This document shows, in pieces, positions 54,474 through 62,308 of a DNA stretch of 64,000 nucleotides. Each line of letters starts with the position of its first letter. The stretch's first letter is position 1. The notes beneath the pieces were generated by a model. That model was given only the letters and a program-made list of their open reading frames with translations. It was not told the DNA's origin and ran no database searches. A program made the position numbers and the translations under genes. The stretch covers positions 3,805,001 through 3,869,000 of the forward strand of contig NC_016078.1 in NCBI RefSeq assembly GCF_000230555.1, read 5' to 3'. The DNA comes from Pelagibacterium halotolerans B2. Lineage in GTDB: Bacteria; Pseudomonadota; Alphaproteobacteria; Rhizobiales; Devosiaceae.

Positions 54474-54719
54474 GGAAAACATTGAGTCAGAGAGGCCAAT
54501 GTATCGAAGGCTTAGCTTGCTCTTGCCAAGTTTGAGCGACGTGAGTTGAAGCCCCAAGTTGGGTCGCAGGAAACCAAGCTGAACGCCGGCGATTGGGGTC
54601 GGAAGCCGAATGTCGGCTTTCTCCGCTTCTTCGCTGAAACCGGTCAGTCCGCAGTCGGCCCCGCGGCTGCCGGTCTCAGCGTTTCTCTTTTGGCCGATCA
54701 CGGCCATTGGAGACCTGAG

Positions 54720-55052
54720 ATGGGATACTCACAATATGATGCTGCAGCCCGAGGATGGGCTGCACAGAATGCAGGCAAGACTGAGGGGACCAAGCGTCCC
54801 CTGACGCAGAAGCATATCTGAGCGATTCGTTCCTTCTTGGATCGGGAAGGACGGGTTCGAGACCGTGCACTGTTCGATCTCGCGATCGACAGCAAGCTCC
54901 GTGGATGCGATCTGGTCAAGATCAAGACAGGTGACTTGGTGAATGGACCGGAAATTCGAACCCGGGCAACGGTGGTTCAGCAGAAGACCGGACGTCCTGT
55001 CCAATTCGAACTAAACGGCGATGTACGAGCCTGCCTTATCAGCGGGTTGGAA
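54720..55052 (+). pseudogene. Broken direct-repeat copy of the tyrosine recombinase
   Basis: A degraded relative of the gene at 45157, same orientation. Shared stretches include RALFDLAIDSKLRGCDLVK and QQKTGRPVQFEL. The codon matching Trp34 is TGA (54819-54821), a TGG-to-TGA nonsense change; the frame continues beyond it. Similarity ends near residue 110, so the HxxR, second His and Tyr are all gone. The region upstream of the start also resembles the intact copy (GTTTCT, GGCC-n5-GGCC, GGAGA). Its 5' flank 54474-54719 holds no gene. Confidence 0.85.
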
Positions 55053-55141
55053 AGCAGCTACAAAGGTGACTTGAGCTTAGGATACCTCGCGCGCGCCCAC
55101 ATACGAGGGAAGACAGCTGGCAACGCCGATGGCACCTCCGC

Positions 55142-55457
55142 TCAGTGCAACTCCATGAAATGCGGGTTGTAAATGATGCCCCCAGAATGTTGCCGAAGGA
55201 TCGAGGACCGATGCGGTGACAAGCCCGGTTTCGCCCCGTTTCGTGATCGGATCATGTTCGTTGGCACCAGCGCTTTCAGACGGGACAGAGCGTCGTTGAT
55301 ATCATCAACGTGCCAGTACAGTATGGCGCCTCCCGGTCCCGCGCCCATGCCGTCGGGTGCATACTTGCGGTCGATGATGCCGAATTCGTCGGCATGCCAA
55401 GCGGCAACAGGACTGGGGCGCACCTCAAAGCGGCCAACGCAGATACGAGAAGATCTC
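55142..55457 (-). pseudogene. VOC (glyoxalase/bleomycin-resistance fold) protein, frameshifted
   Basis: Read on the minus strand, RFEVRPSPVAAWHADEFGI, DGMGAGPGGAILYWHVDDI and the ending GIIYNPHFMELH are typical of VOC-superfamily proteins. Between LSRLKAL and GIIYNPHF the frame slips: the expected ANEHDPITKRGETGLVTAS and VLDPS lie in another frame, so two compensating single-base changes are needed. There is no start codon, and the 5' end abuts a terminator. It is a remnant rather than a working gene. Confidence 0.7.
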
Positions 55458-55473
55458 CGATGGTGTAGCGGTC

Positions 55474-55509
55474 GAAAAACGAAAGGCCCGCAGCGTGAAG
55501 CTACGGGCC
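55474..55509 (-). terminator. Rho-independent terminator for the secreted-protein gene
   Basis: On the minus strand the stem GGCCCG-t-AGC/GCT-g-CGGGCC (55485-55494 with 55500-55509, one mismatch, five-base loop) is followed by TTTCGTTTTT. This is a textbook intrinsic terminator, 35 bp downstream of the gene at 55544-55972. Confidence 0.88.
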
Positions 55510-55543
55510 GTCGATACCGTTTCCAAAAAGCGGGTGGCGAATT

Positions 55544-55972
55544 CTACATCATGGAGCCGCCAGCCGTGAACGGCTGAACATATGGAGCGTCTTCCGCATT
55601 GAGTGCCGGAGTGTCCACGTCTGTCATGCCTTCACCGAACGAATATTCCCCATCTCCGTCAGTGTCGTAGTGGAGCATGGCAATATAATCGGCGCCGTCT
55701 TCAAGCGGATACTCAGTGGTGATTTCGACGCTATCCGTCGTTCCGCCTTCCACATATGCATGGCCGATCGAGGCCGGCACCACCGGTTGACCATCCAGAA
55801 CCTCGTGAATGACCACGAAACCAGGTTCATCGATGAGAACCGAGGGTATTGTCACCGTATCGCCGTCGACCTCAATGCCGTCCGTTGAAATATTGAGGTG
55901 ATCGGCCAGAGCAGGACCCGCGATCAATGCACTCGAGCCAAGCGCCAGCGCGACTATTGATTGTTTCAGCAT
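55544..55972 (-). CDS. Secreted DUF7282-like protein
   Basis: A 142-residue exported protein. A signal peptide spans residues 1-25 (cleavage after ALA, before DHLN). The mature part contains VTIPSVLIDEPGFVVIHEVL and YPLEDGADYIAMLHYDTDGD, the pattern I associate with DUF7282 beta-sandwich proteins found near copper and other periplasmic redox genes. AAGGAG precedes the ATG at 55972. It is monocistronic and divergent from the MauE-glutaredoxin gene across a 312-bp region, so copper-linked expression is possible but not shown. Confidence 0.82.
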   Translation of the reverse strand: MLKQSIVALALGSSALIAGPALADHLNISTDGIEVDGDTVTIPSVLIDEPGFVVIHEVLDGQPVVPASIGHAYVEGGTTDSVEITTEYPLEDGADYIAMLHYDTDGDGEYSFGEGMTDVDTPALNAEDAPYVQPFTAGGSMM

Positions 55973-56284
55973 GGTGTTCTTCTCCTTGATGAATTCAAGA
56001 TGACCCGAACAGGGCCACGGAGCGAAGGAAATGTCTCCGCTGCGAGAAGCTACGTTCCACCGACTGAATAGTTTCAGTCTGGTAATCAGGAATTTGTCAG
56101 GGTGGGAAAGAGAACTCCACTCCCCTGCTGGACCCACAAGTTGGGAAAGATCACCCGTGTGGCCGATCCTCGTTTAGGCGCTGGTCGCAGCGCCGTCGAC
56201 GCGGAAATCGTCGAGTTATCCTCGACGAAGTCGTGAACCATGCCGCCGCCCGGCCGTTTATATTTCAAAAGGGGGTGCGAACCT
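55973..56284. promoter_or_regulatory. Divergent promoter region with inverted repeat
   Basis: This 312-bp region has no gene. GACTGAA (56062-56068) and TTCAGTC (56073-56079) form a perfect 7-bp dyad with a four-base centre, about 90 bp upstream of the secreted-protein start. It does not match the CueR pattern seen at 60497-60519, so the binding factor is unknown. Confidence 0.45.
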
Positions 56285-57025
56285 ATGAGCAAAAGTGCCG
56301 AAAAAGCTGTACTCTACCGAATGGTGATGGACGACCACATCTGTCCGTTCGGCCTCAAATCGAGACACCTGCTAAAGTCCGAAGGCTACGAGGTTGAGGA
56401 CAATTGGCTGACAACTCGGGAGCAAACTGACGCTTTCAAGCGCGAGTATCAGGTCGATACCACGCCGCAAACCTTTCTTGGTGGCAGGCGCGTCGGCGGT
56501 TACGACGACCTCAAGAGGCACTTTGGCAAGGGTCAGAATGAAGGCGAGACAAGCTACACGCCGGTAATCGCGGTTTTTGCCATGGCTGCGGCAATGGCGT
56601 TGGCCGCGACCTGGGCAGCATTCGGCAACCTTGTGACAATTCGGACCGTGGAGTGGTTCATCGCCATCTCCATGTGCATCCTCGCAGTCCTCAAGCTGCG
56701 CGACATCTCATCGTTTTCAAACATGTTCCTCGGATACGATCTCGTCGCGCAACGCTACGTCCCTTATGCCTACTTCTATCCTTTCGGGGAAGCGCTGGCC
56801 GGCGTTTTAATGATCGCAGGCGCTCTGCTTTGGATCGCGATCCCGGTCGCCCTCGTCATTGGTACTGTTGGTGCCATTTCAGTATTCAAAGCCGTCTATG
56901 TCGATAAGCGCGATCTCAAATGCGCGTGCGTCGGCGGAAACAGTAACGTCCCCTTGGGCTTCGTCTCCCTGACCGAGAACGTGATGATGGTCGCCATGGC
57001 GCTGTGGATGATGAGGATGCTATGA
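56285..57025 (+). CDS. Glutaredoxin-MauE fusion membrane protein
   Basis: A 246-residue protein. Residues about 8-80 are a glutaredoxin-like domain with C20-P-F-G (HICPFGLKSRHLL) and a TPQTFLGGRRVGGYDDL substrate/glutathione loop. After a linker come about four or five membrane helices of the MauE/DoxX-like family, ending with KCACVGGNSNVPLGFVSLTE. MauE-type proteins help form or deliver disulfides in the periplasm. The standard C-P-x-C is here C-P-F-G, a monothiol form. The ATG overlaps nothing upstream; its stop overlaps the next gene (ATGA). Confidence 0.88.
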   Translation: MSKSAEKAVLYRMVMDDHICPFGLKSRHLLKSEGYEVEDNWLTTREQTDAFKREYQVDTTPQTFLGGRRVGGYDDLKRHFGKGQNEGETSYTPVIAVFAMAAAMALAATWAAFGNLVTIRTVEWFIAISMCILAVLKLRDISSFSNMFLGYDLVAQRYVPYAYFYPFGEALAGVLMIAGALLWIAIPVALVIGTVGAISVFKAVYVDKRDLKCACVGGNSNVPLGFVSLTENVMMVAMALWMMRML

Positions 57026-57360
57026 CCCGCGTGCGCTTCCGCAGGGCCATATGGCTGGGCTTTCTCATGATGGTCCTGACGGCCCTGCCCGCGATTGGGG
57101 CAGTTTGCCAAAGCGAACACACATTCCTTTTCGCACACACGCAAGACGCTGAGCCGCTCGACCAAAATACGCCAGATGAATTAAGCCAGCCCCATCACGC
57201 TGGGTCCGGTAACGTCTTCGAACTTCATTGCGCCACCTTCGCTGTCCTGCCCGCCGGTATCAACATAACTACCGACGAAAAGCAGACATTGGTCGATCAT
57301 TGGGCTTTCCCAGCGCCACCAGCTACCAATCCAGGCATTGATCCACCTCCGCCCAGATGA
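57022..57360 (+). CDS. Small membrane-anchored or exported protein, unknown function
   Basis: A 112-residue protein with a single hydrophobic N-terminal segment (about residues 9-28), which may be a signal peptide or anchor. The rest is polar and His-containing (FLFAHTQ, QPHHAGSG, FELHCATF) with a Pro-rich tail (PAPPATNPGIDPPPPR). I do not recognise a family with certainty; it resembles small DUF2946-like proteins near copper genes. It is translationally coupled to the MauE-glutaredoxin gene. Confidence 0.75.
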   Translation: MTRVRFRRAIWLGFLMMVLTALPAIGAVCQSEHTFLFAHTQDAEPLDQNTPDELSQPHHAGSGNVFELHCATFAVLPAGINITTDEKQTLVDHWAFPAPPATNPGIDPPPPR

Positions 57361-57416
57361 GCCGGACCTAAAAAGGTCCACAAATCATTTGGATTCATTT
57401 CGATCGGAGAAGTTTC

Positions 57417-58286
57417 ATGAAAATGTATTGGCGTTTTGCCGCCATGATCGCCACATCGACGCTGGTCATGTTCGGCCTGATGTATCTCAACACCTATGCT
57501 TTCGAGCACGTATTCTGGAGCGAGACTAGGGCGTGGATGGCCTTGGTCATGGGCGCCACCATGGCTGTCATCATGCTGGCTTACATGCTCTCGATGTACA
57601 AGAACACCAGGCTCAATGTCGCCATTTTCGCTGGTTCAGTTGTCGTGTTCTCGGGGGCGCTCTGGCTGGTTCGCAGCCAGGTCACGGTGGACGACAGTGA
57701 GTATATGCAGGCAATGATCCCACACCACTCGATTGCCATCATGACCTCGACCCGCGCCCAGATTTCTGATCCACGCGTACGTAAGCTGGCCGATGAGATT
57801 ATTGCAGCACAAAATCGGGAAATTGCGGAAATGAAATACCTGATTGCCGACCTCGGCGAGGACGGGGATGCGTCTGATCCCGCGTTGGGGGAAGCACCGG
57901 CTCAATTGTCCTCTCCCCAGTCGGCTCTTCAAGGCGCCACGATTGCGGCGCTCGATCCCGAAACCCTCGAAATCGAGCAGATCGAGGAACAGATGTCGTC
58001 GCAGGCGGTGTGCACCTTCAGCTACACAAGCGAAGGAAAACCAGTGTTTGCCTTCGCAGGCGGTGGCGACGCGGCACTGGTCAAAGTCAACAATGCGCTC
58101 ATCGAGATGTCGCGCGGTGCCGATGACACGGGAACCGCCTACCAGGCCGGCGATATTGGCATCACGCTCACCCCAGAACAGCAGGCTCAAGGTTGGGATG
58201 CGGATCAAACCGAAGCCACCATGATCTTTGAGATTGGCACACAGCTCAGGGTTGGATACGGCGGCTATGTTGCCTGTGCAGCCTAA
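57417..58286 (+). CDS. DUF305-domain membrane protein with C-terminal extension
   Basis: A 289-residue protein with three N-terminal helices (about 5-28, 38-58, 66-84). A DUF305 ferritin-like segment (about 93-150) follows, with MQAMIPHHSIAIMTS and the second helix VRKLADEIIAAQNREIAEMK. The last 120 residues form a separate domain (QAVCTFSYTSEGKPVFAFAGGGD to the end) that I do not recognise. DUF305 proteins are common in metal-resistance clusters; the MIPHH motif may bind metal. It is 56 bp downstream of the small protein and probably in the same operon. Confidence 0.85.
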   Translation: MKMYWRFAAMIATSTLVMFGLMYLNTYAFEHVFWSETRAWMALVMGATMAVIMLAYMLSMYKNTRLNVAIFAGSVVVFSGALWLVRSQVTVDDSEYMQAMIPHHSIAIMTSTRAQISDPRVRKLADEIIAAQNREIAEMKYLIADLGEDGDASDPALGEAPAQLSSPQSALQGATIAALDPETLEIEQIEEQMSSQAVCTFSYTSEGKPVFAFAGGGDAALVKVNNALIEMSRGADDTGTAYQAGDIGITLTPEQQAQGWDADQTEATMIFEIGTQLRVGYGGYVACAA

Positions 58287-58292
58287 TACGTA

Positions 58293-58313
58293 GGGGCGCC
58301 CAATGGGCGCCCC
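58293..58313. terminator. Perfect hairpin between convergent DUF305 and copB genes
   Basis: GGGGCGCCC (58293-58301) pairs perfectly with GGGCGCCCC (58305-58313) around AAT, flanked by an outer ACGT/ACGT pair. It lies 6 bp after the DUF305 stop and 50 bp before the copB end. The T-run is missing; a bidirectional end is likely. Confidence 0.65.
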
Positions 58314-58363
58314 TCACGTCACAATGGACTGAAACGTTGGACGGTCGTGGCGCGCCAACTGCA

Positions 58364-60406
58364 TCAACGTGCCATGTCGAGCCGCCGAAGCAACTGAGCG
58401 TTGATTGCAACGATCACCGTGCTGGCCGACATTAGCACCGCCCCCACCGCGGGGGCCAATACGATGCCGGCCCAATAGAGCACCCCTGCCGCAAGCGGAA
58501 TGGCAACGATGTTGTAGCCGGCTGCCCACCAAAGGTTTTGTATCATCTTGCGATAGGTCGCGCGGCTGAGGATCACGATGCGGGCAATGTCTCGGGGATC
58601 GGAGCGCACCAGAACCACATCGCCTGCTTCGACAGCCACATCGGTTCCCGCACCTACGGCCACACCTACATCGGCGGTGACGAGAGCGGGAGCGTCGTTG
58701 ACGCCATCGCCCACCATGGCGACACGCTTGCCTCGAGCCTGTAGTTCCTTGATCTTGTCGGACTTCTGATCGGGCAATACGCCGGCGAAGACGGTGTCGA
58801 TCCCGAGCTCTCGCCCCACGGATCGCGCAACGGCCTCGGAATCCCCTGTCAGGATAACGACCTCGATAGCCATCGATTGGAGTTTGGCCACGGCCGCTTT
58901 GGATTCCGGGCGCACCTGATCGGCGATCGCGAACACCGCCAAAACGTTCTCGCCCTCCACAAGATAAATCGCGGCCTGCCCATTGTCACCAAAGCGACGG
59001 GTTGCGTTCGCTATGTAATTGTCGAGCTCGACATTGCGTTGCCGCAACAACGCCGGCCCCCCGACGGACAAGCGGCGTGCCTCGACAACAGCCTCGACGC
59101 CCTTGCCGGCTGCTGACTCGAAACTCGTTGACCGCGGGAGCGCGAGCCCTTTGTCTTCTGCGCTCTTGAGTAACGCCTGTGCGATTGGGTGTTCGGAGTC
59201 CCGTTCGACTGCTGCTGCGAGCGACAATACCGTATCCGGATCATTTTCCTTTGCGGCGACAATCTCAACCACCCGGTGGGAACCAAGCGTCAATGTTCCG
59301 GTCTTGTCGAATACGACGGTGTCGAGATTTCGCGCTTCCTCAAGACCACGACGGTCCCGAATGAGCAAACCATTGCGGGCACCCAGGGTGGTTGAAATGG
59401 CCGTGACCAGTGGAACGGCAAGCCCAAGAGCGTGAGGACAGGCGATGACGAGCACGGTCACCACCCGGGTAACCGTAAAATCGATCTCGGCACCGAGCAG
59501 CAACCATGCGGCAAGGGTTGCGACACCGGCAACAATGGCAACAACGGTGAGCAGAAAGGCGGCCCGGTCAGCCAGTGCCTGGGCGCGCGAGCGGGACGAC
59601 TGTGCTTGAGAAACCAGCCTCATGATGCCGGCCAAGGCCGTTTCCTGACCTGTTTGAAGCACGCGCACACGAAGGGAGCCCTGCCCGTTCACGGTGCCGC
59701 CGAGGACTTCGGATCCCTCTGTCTTGTCGACCAGTTGAGATTCCCCGGTAATCATGGATTCGTTGACAGCGCTTTTGCCGGATATGACGACGCCATCGGC
59801 AGGGATCGAGGCCCCTGGTCGCACAAGAACGACGTCATCCGTCCTGAGGCCCGACACAGGCACCTCTTCGGTCCTGTCTCCTTCAATTACCCGTACAGCC
59901 AAATCGGGCAATAACTTCGCCAGTTCATTGAGTGCGCCTTGCGCCTGGGAAATCGAGCGCATCTCGATCCAGTGTCCCAGCAGCATGATGGTCACCAACG
60001 TGGCCAGCTCCCACCACAGCGGGTGACCGTCGAACCCGAGCAAGACGGCAAAGCTGTAGACAAACGCAACGGAGATGGCCAACGAGATCAGCGTCATCAT
60101 GCCCGGGAGCTGCGCCTTGAGCTCACCGATTGCACTGTTCAGAAATACCCGCCCCCCGTAGGTGAAGACAACCGTTCCAAAAAAGGCGGGGATGAATGCA
60201 GATCCTGGAAACGGGGGCGCGGTGTAGCCAAACCAATCCTGAATCATTGGCTCCCAAATGACAGTGGGTATCGTCAGGGCCAGCGAGAGCCAGAACTTGT
60301 CACGAAACATTGAAACCGAGTGCCCCGCATGCTTGTCGTGCCCCGATGCGTCTGTCGCACCCTGGCTGTCTTCACCATGCTGGTGGTGATGGTGACGTTC
60401 ATTCAT
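58364..60406 (-). CDS. copB: Copper-translocating P-type ATPase, CPH type (CopB)
   Basis: A 680-residue P1B-type ATPase. The N-terminus is His-rich (MNERHHHHQHGED, GHDKHAGHS) instead of a heavy-metal-associated Cys domain. The ion-path motif is C-P-H (IACPHALGLA), the CopB subtype linked to copper export. The actuator TGES, phosphorylation loop [10 protein letters not shown], nucleotide-binding SEHPIAQAL and hinge GDGVNDAPAL are intact. The ATG at 60406 is chosen since GAGG lies eight bases upstream; a TTG at 60427 is in frame. It has a CueR-type promoter. Confidence 0.93.
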   Translation of the reverse strand: MNERHHHHQHGEDSQGATDASGHDKHAGHSVSMFRDKFWLSLALTIPTVIWEPMIQDWFGYTAPPFPGSAFIPAFFGTVVFTYGGRVFLNSAIGELKAQLPGMMTLISLAISVAFVYSFAVLLGFDGHPLWWELATLVTIMLLGHWIEMRSISQAQGALNELAKLLPDLAVRVIEGDRTEEVPVSGLRTDDVVLVRPGASIPADGVVISGKSAVNESMITGESQLVDKTEGSEVLGGTVNGQGSLRVRVLQTGQETALAGIMRLVSQAQSSRSRAQALADRAAFLLTVVAIVAGVATLAAWLLLGAEIDFTVTRVVTVLVIACPHALGLAVPLVTAISTTLGARNGLLIRDRRGLEEARNLDTVVFDKTGTLTLGSHRVVEIVAAKENDPDTVLSLAAAVERDSEHPIAQALLKSAEDKGLALPRSTSFESAAGKGVEAVVEARRLSVGGPALLRQRNVELDNYIANATRRFGDNGQAAIYLVEGENVLAVFAIADQVRPESKAAVAKLQSMAIEVVILTGDSEAVARSVGRELGIDTVFAGVLPDQKSDKIKELQARGKRVAMVGDGVNDAPALVTADVGVAVGAGTDVAVEAGDVVLVRSDPRDIARIVILSRATYRKMIQNLWWAAGYNIVAIPLAAGVLYWAGIVLAPAVGAVLMSASTVIVAINAQLLRRLDMAR

Positions 60407-60496
60407 TTCCCAGACCTCTTCGCTCAAGACACTGCGTTAAGCGGGTTTGTCTACATGAGCATTGTTCGAGATTAGACTTGATCACTCTACGTTGCT

Positions 60497-60519
60497 GCTT
60501 CCAATGGTGGGAAGGTCAA
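60497..60519 (-). promoter_or_regulatory. CueR-type copper operator/promoter for copB
   Basis: CTTCC (60498-60502) and GGAAG (60510-60514) are separated by seven bases, the arrangement of the CueR operator at E. coli copA. On the minus strand TTGACC (60519-60514) overlaps it as the -35 box, as in MerR-family promoters. It lies about 90 bp upstream of the copB start. The cueR gene at 61847-62308 is the likely binder. Confidence 0.82.
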
Positions 60520-60586
60520 GCGGGACTGACGTCAATTATTTGTTGAAGGCGGAGGTGCTAGGAGGCGAGTTCAAGGGGAGATTCTG

Positions 60587-61381
60587 ATGTTTTTTTTGCT
60601 TTCGCAATTCCTCGACTTCTTTCTCACCCCATCCAACGTGCTCCTGCTCGGCACTCTGTCAGCACTGGCGTTTTGGATCTTGCGCTTCCGGAAGATAGCC
60701 GTAGCACTTGGAATGGCATCAATTGTCGGGTTGGCTCTTGCAGCATGGTCGCCCGTCGGGCCGTTTGCTCTCGGTGTTCTAGAAAACAGGTTCCCCAAGG
60801 CAGCACTGCCGGAAGATGTCGCGGGAATCATCGTACTCGGTGGCGCTGTGGACACGCACATTTCTTACGACAGGGATGCACTCGTTCTCAACGAGGCGGG
60901 CGAGCGGATCGTCGAGGCGCGTATTCTCGCCGCACGCTATCCCGAGGCCGACATTTTCCTTTCCGGGGGCGGCGGACATATTTTCGACGATGGAACTCTA
61001 ACCGAGTCCGAACTGGCGCGACGTGCCCTGGTCGATGCCGGTGTTGCTGGTGAACGCATCACCATGGAAGAGCTTTCCCGCAACACCTGCGAGAACGCTC
61101 GAGAAACGGCGTCCGTTCTAGGCAAGCAGGCGGAGGGCACCTGGATTCTGGTGACATCGGCCAGTCACATGCCCCGTGCCGTTGCTTGTTTCAGGACCAC
61201 GGATCTTGCGGTCTTGCCCTATCCAGTCGACTATCGGACCGGACCTGCTGGCGCGTATTGGCCAGGAACGGCCTCGAGCGGCCTAACCACGACTGATCTG
61301 GCTGCCCATGAATGGATTGGATTGGTCAGTTACCGACTGGCAGGCTTCACCGACGTTCTGTTTCCCTCGCCGGGAGATTGA
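60587..61381 (+). CDS. YdcF-family (DUF218) membrane protein
   Basis: A 264-residue protein with two N-terminal helices (about 3-28 and 35-58), then a DUF218 domain: GIIVLGGAVDT, EARILAARYPEADIFLSGGG, ELSRNTCENARETA and LVTSASHMPRAVACF. Family members (SanA/ElyC/YdcF) act in envelope biology, with function poorly defined. An AAGGGGAGA site precedes the ATG. It is 8 bp upstream of a cytochrome c gene and divergent from copB, so possibly copper-linked, though the CueR site points toward copB. Confidence 0.9.
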   Translation: MFFLLSQFLDFFLTPSNVLLLGTLSALAFWILRFRKIAVALGMASIVGLALAAWSPVGPFALGVLENRFPKAALPEDVAGIIVLGGAVDTHISYDRDALVLNEAGERIVEARILAARYPEADIFLSGGGGHIFDDGTLTESELARRALVDAGVAGERITMEELSRNTCENARETASVLGKQAEGTWILVTSASHMPRAVACFRTTDLAVLPYPVDYRTGPAGAYWPGTASSGLTTTDLAAHEWIGLVSYRLAGFTDVLFPSPGD

Positions 61382-61389
61382 GAAACTTT

Positions 61390-61833
61390 ATGGGCCGTAA
61401 CATTATCATCGCAACGCTGGTCGCCTTGATCGCTACGATGACAGTCGCAATTGTGCTTATTGGTGGGCGCGGCACTGCCGATGACCCTCAAGCCGGTGAT
61501 GTCGCCGAGGGCCGTCAACTCTATCTTAAAAACTGCGCTGCTTGCCACGGCGATACACTTGAGGGTCAACCAAACTGGCGTGAACGGTTGCCCAATGGGC
61601 GGATGCCGGCTCCACCTCATGACGAAACCGGACACACCTGGCACCATAGCGATGACCAACTCTTTCGGATCACGCGCGACGGCGTGGCTGCAATCGTCGG
61701 TGGGAATTACGAAAGTGACATGCCAGGCTTCGGTGAAATCCTGACTGATGACGAGATCTGGGCCGTTCTTGAATACATCAAGAGCACCTGGCCCGAACCT
61801 GAACGGGCTCGTCAGGCCCAGAGATCACAGTGA
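61390..61833 (+). CDS. Membrane-anchored class I cytochrome c
   Basis: A 147-residue monohaem cytochrome c. An N-terminal hydrophobic segment (about residues 5-25) exports or anchors it. The haem site is C49-A-A-C52-H53, and Met111 (ESDMPGFGEIL) is the likely sixth ligand. It resembles small cytochromes that accompany copper oxidases or resistance genes. It forms a two-gene operon with the YdcF protein and is convergent with cueR, 13 bp away. Confidence 0.9.
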   Translation: MGRNIIIATLVALIATMTVAIVLIGGRGTADDPQAGDVAEGRQLYLKNCAACHGDTLEGQPNWRERLPNGRMPAPPHDETGHTWHHSDDQLFRITRDGVAAIVGGNYESDMPGFGEILTDDEIWAVLEYIKSTWPEPERARQAQRSQ

Positions 61834-61846
61834 GACCTGACCGGGC

Positions 61847-62308
61847 CTAACCCGACTTTGATTGAACGACAGCCGATGTTTCGAAGCGGGGCCTGCGTTT
61901 CGACCTTGCCTTGGCTGGCCCAGGCTTGGCGAAGTCCTCAATGATAGGGCACTCTGGGCGACCATCCCCATGACAGTTCGCTGCGAGGTGCCTTAGCGTG
62001 TCGCTCATCTGCTGCAAAGCCTTGGCTTTTTCCTCAAGCATCTCCACATGAGACAGTGCGATGGCCTTCACGTCAGAACTGGCACGACTGCGATCACGCC
62101 ATAACGCCAACAGCTCGCGCATTTGATCGACAGAAAAGCCGAGGTCCCTTGCTCGGCTGATGAATCGCAAGGCGTGAACATCCTGATCATCATAGATCCG
62201 ATAGCCTGCTTCGGTTCGATGGACCGGCGCGATTAGTCCAATGGACTCATAGTAGCGGATCATCTTGGCCGAAACGGCCGAGGCTTTGGCTGCCTGCCCG
62301 ATGTTCAT
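61847..62308 (-). CDS. cueR: Copper-responsive MerR-family regulator (CueR)
   Basis: A 153-residue MerR-family activator. The DNA-binding region is [20 protein letters not shown] with the wing GYRIYDD, and a dimerisation helix follows. Copper(I)-binding Cys112 and Cys120 ([12 protein letters not shown]) are at the same numbers as in E. coli CueR. It overlaps the copA stop by 4 bp (ATGA) and is therefore the second cistron of a copA-cueR operon. It should activate copB through the site at 60497-60519 and probably copA from beyond the window. Confidence 0.95.
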   Translation of the reverse strand: MNIGQAAKASAVSAKMIRYYESIGLIAPVHRTEAGYRIYDDQDVHALRFISRARDLGFSVDQMRELLALWRDRSRASSDVKAIALSHVEMLEEKAKALQQMSDTLRHLAANCHGDGRPECPIIEDFAKPGPAKARSKRRPRFETSAVVQSKSG

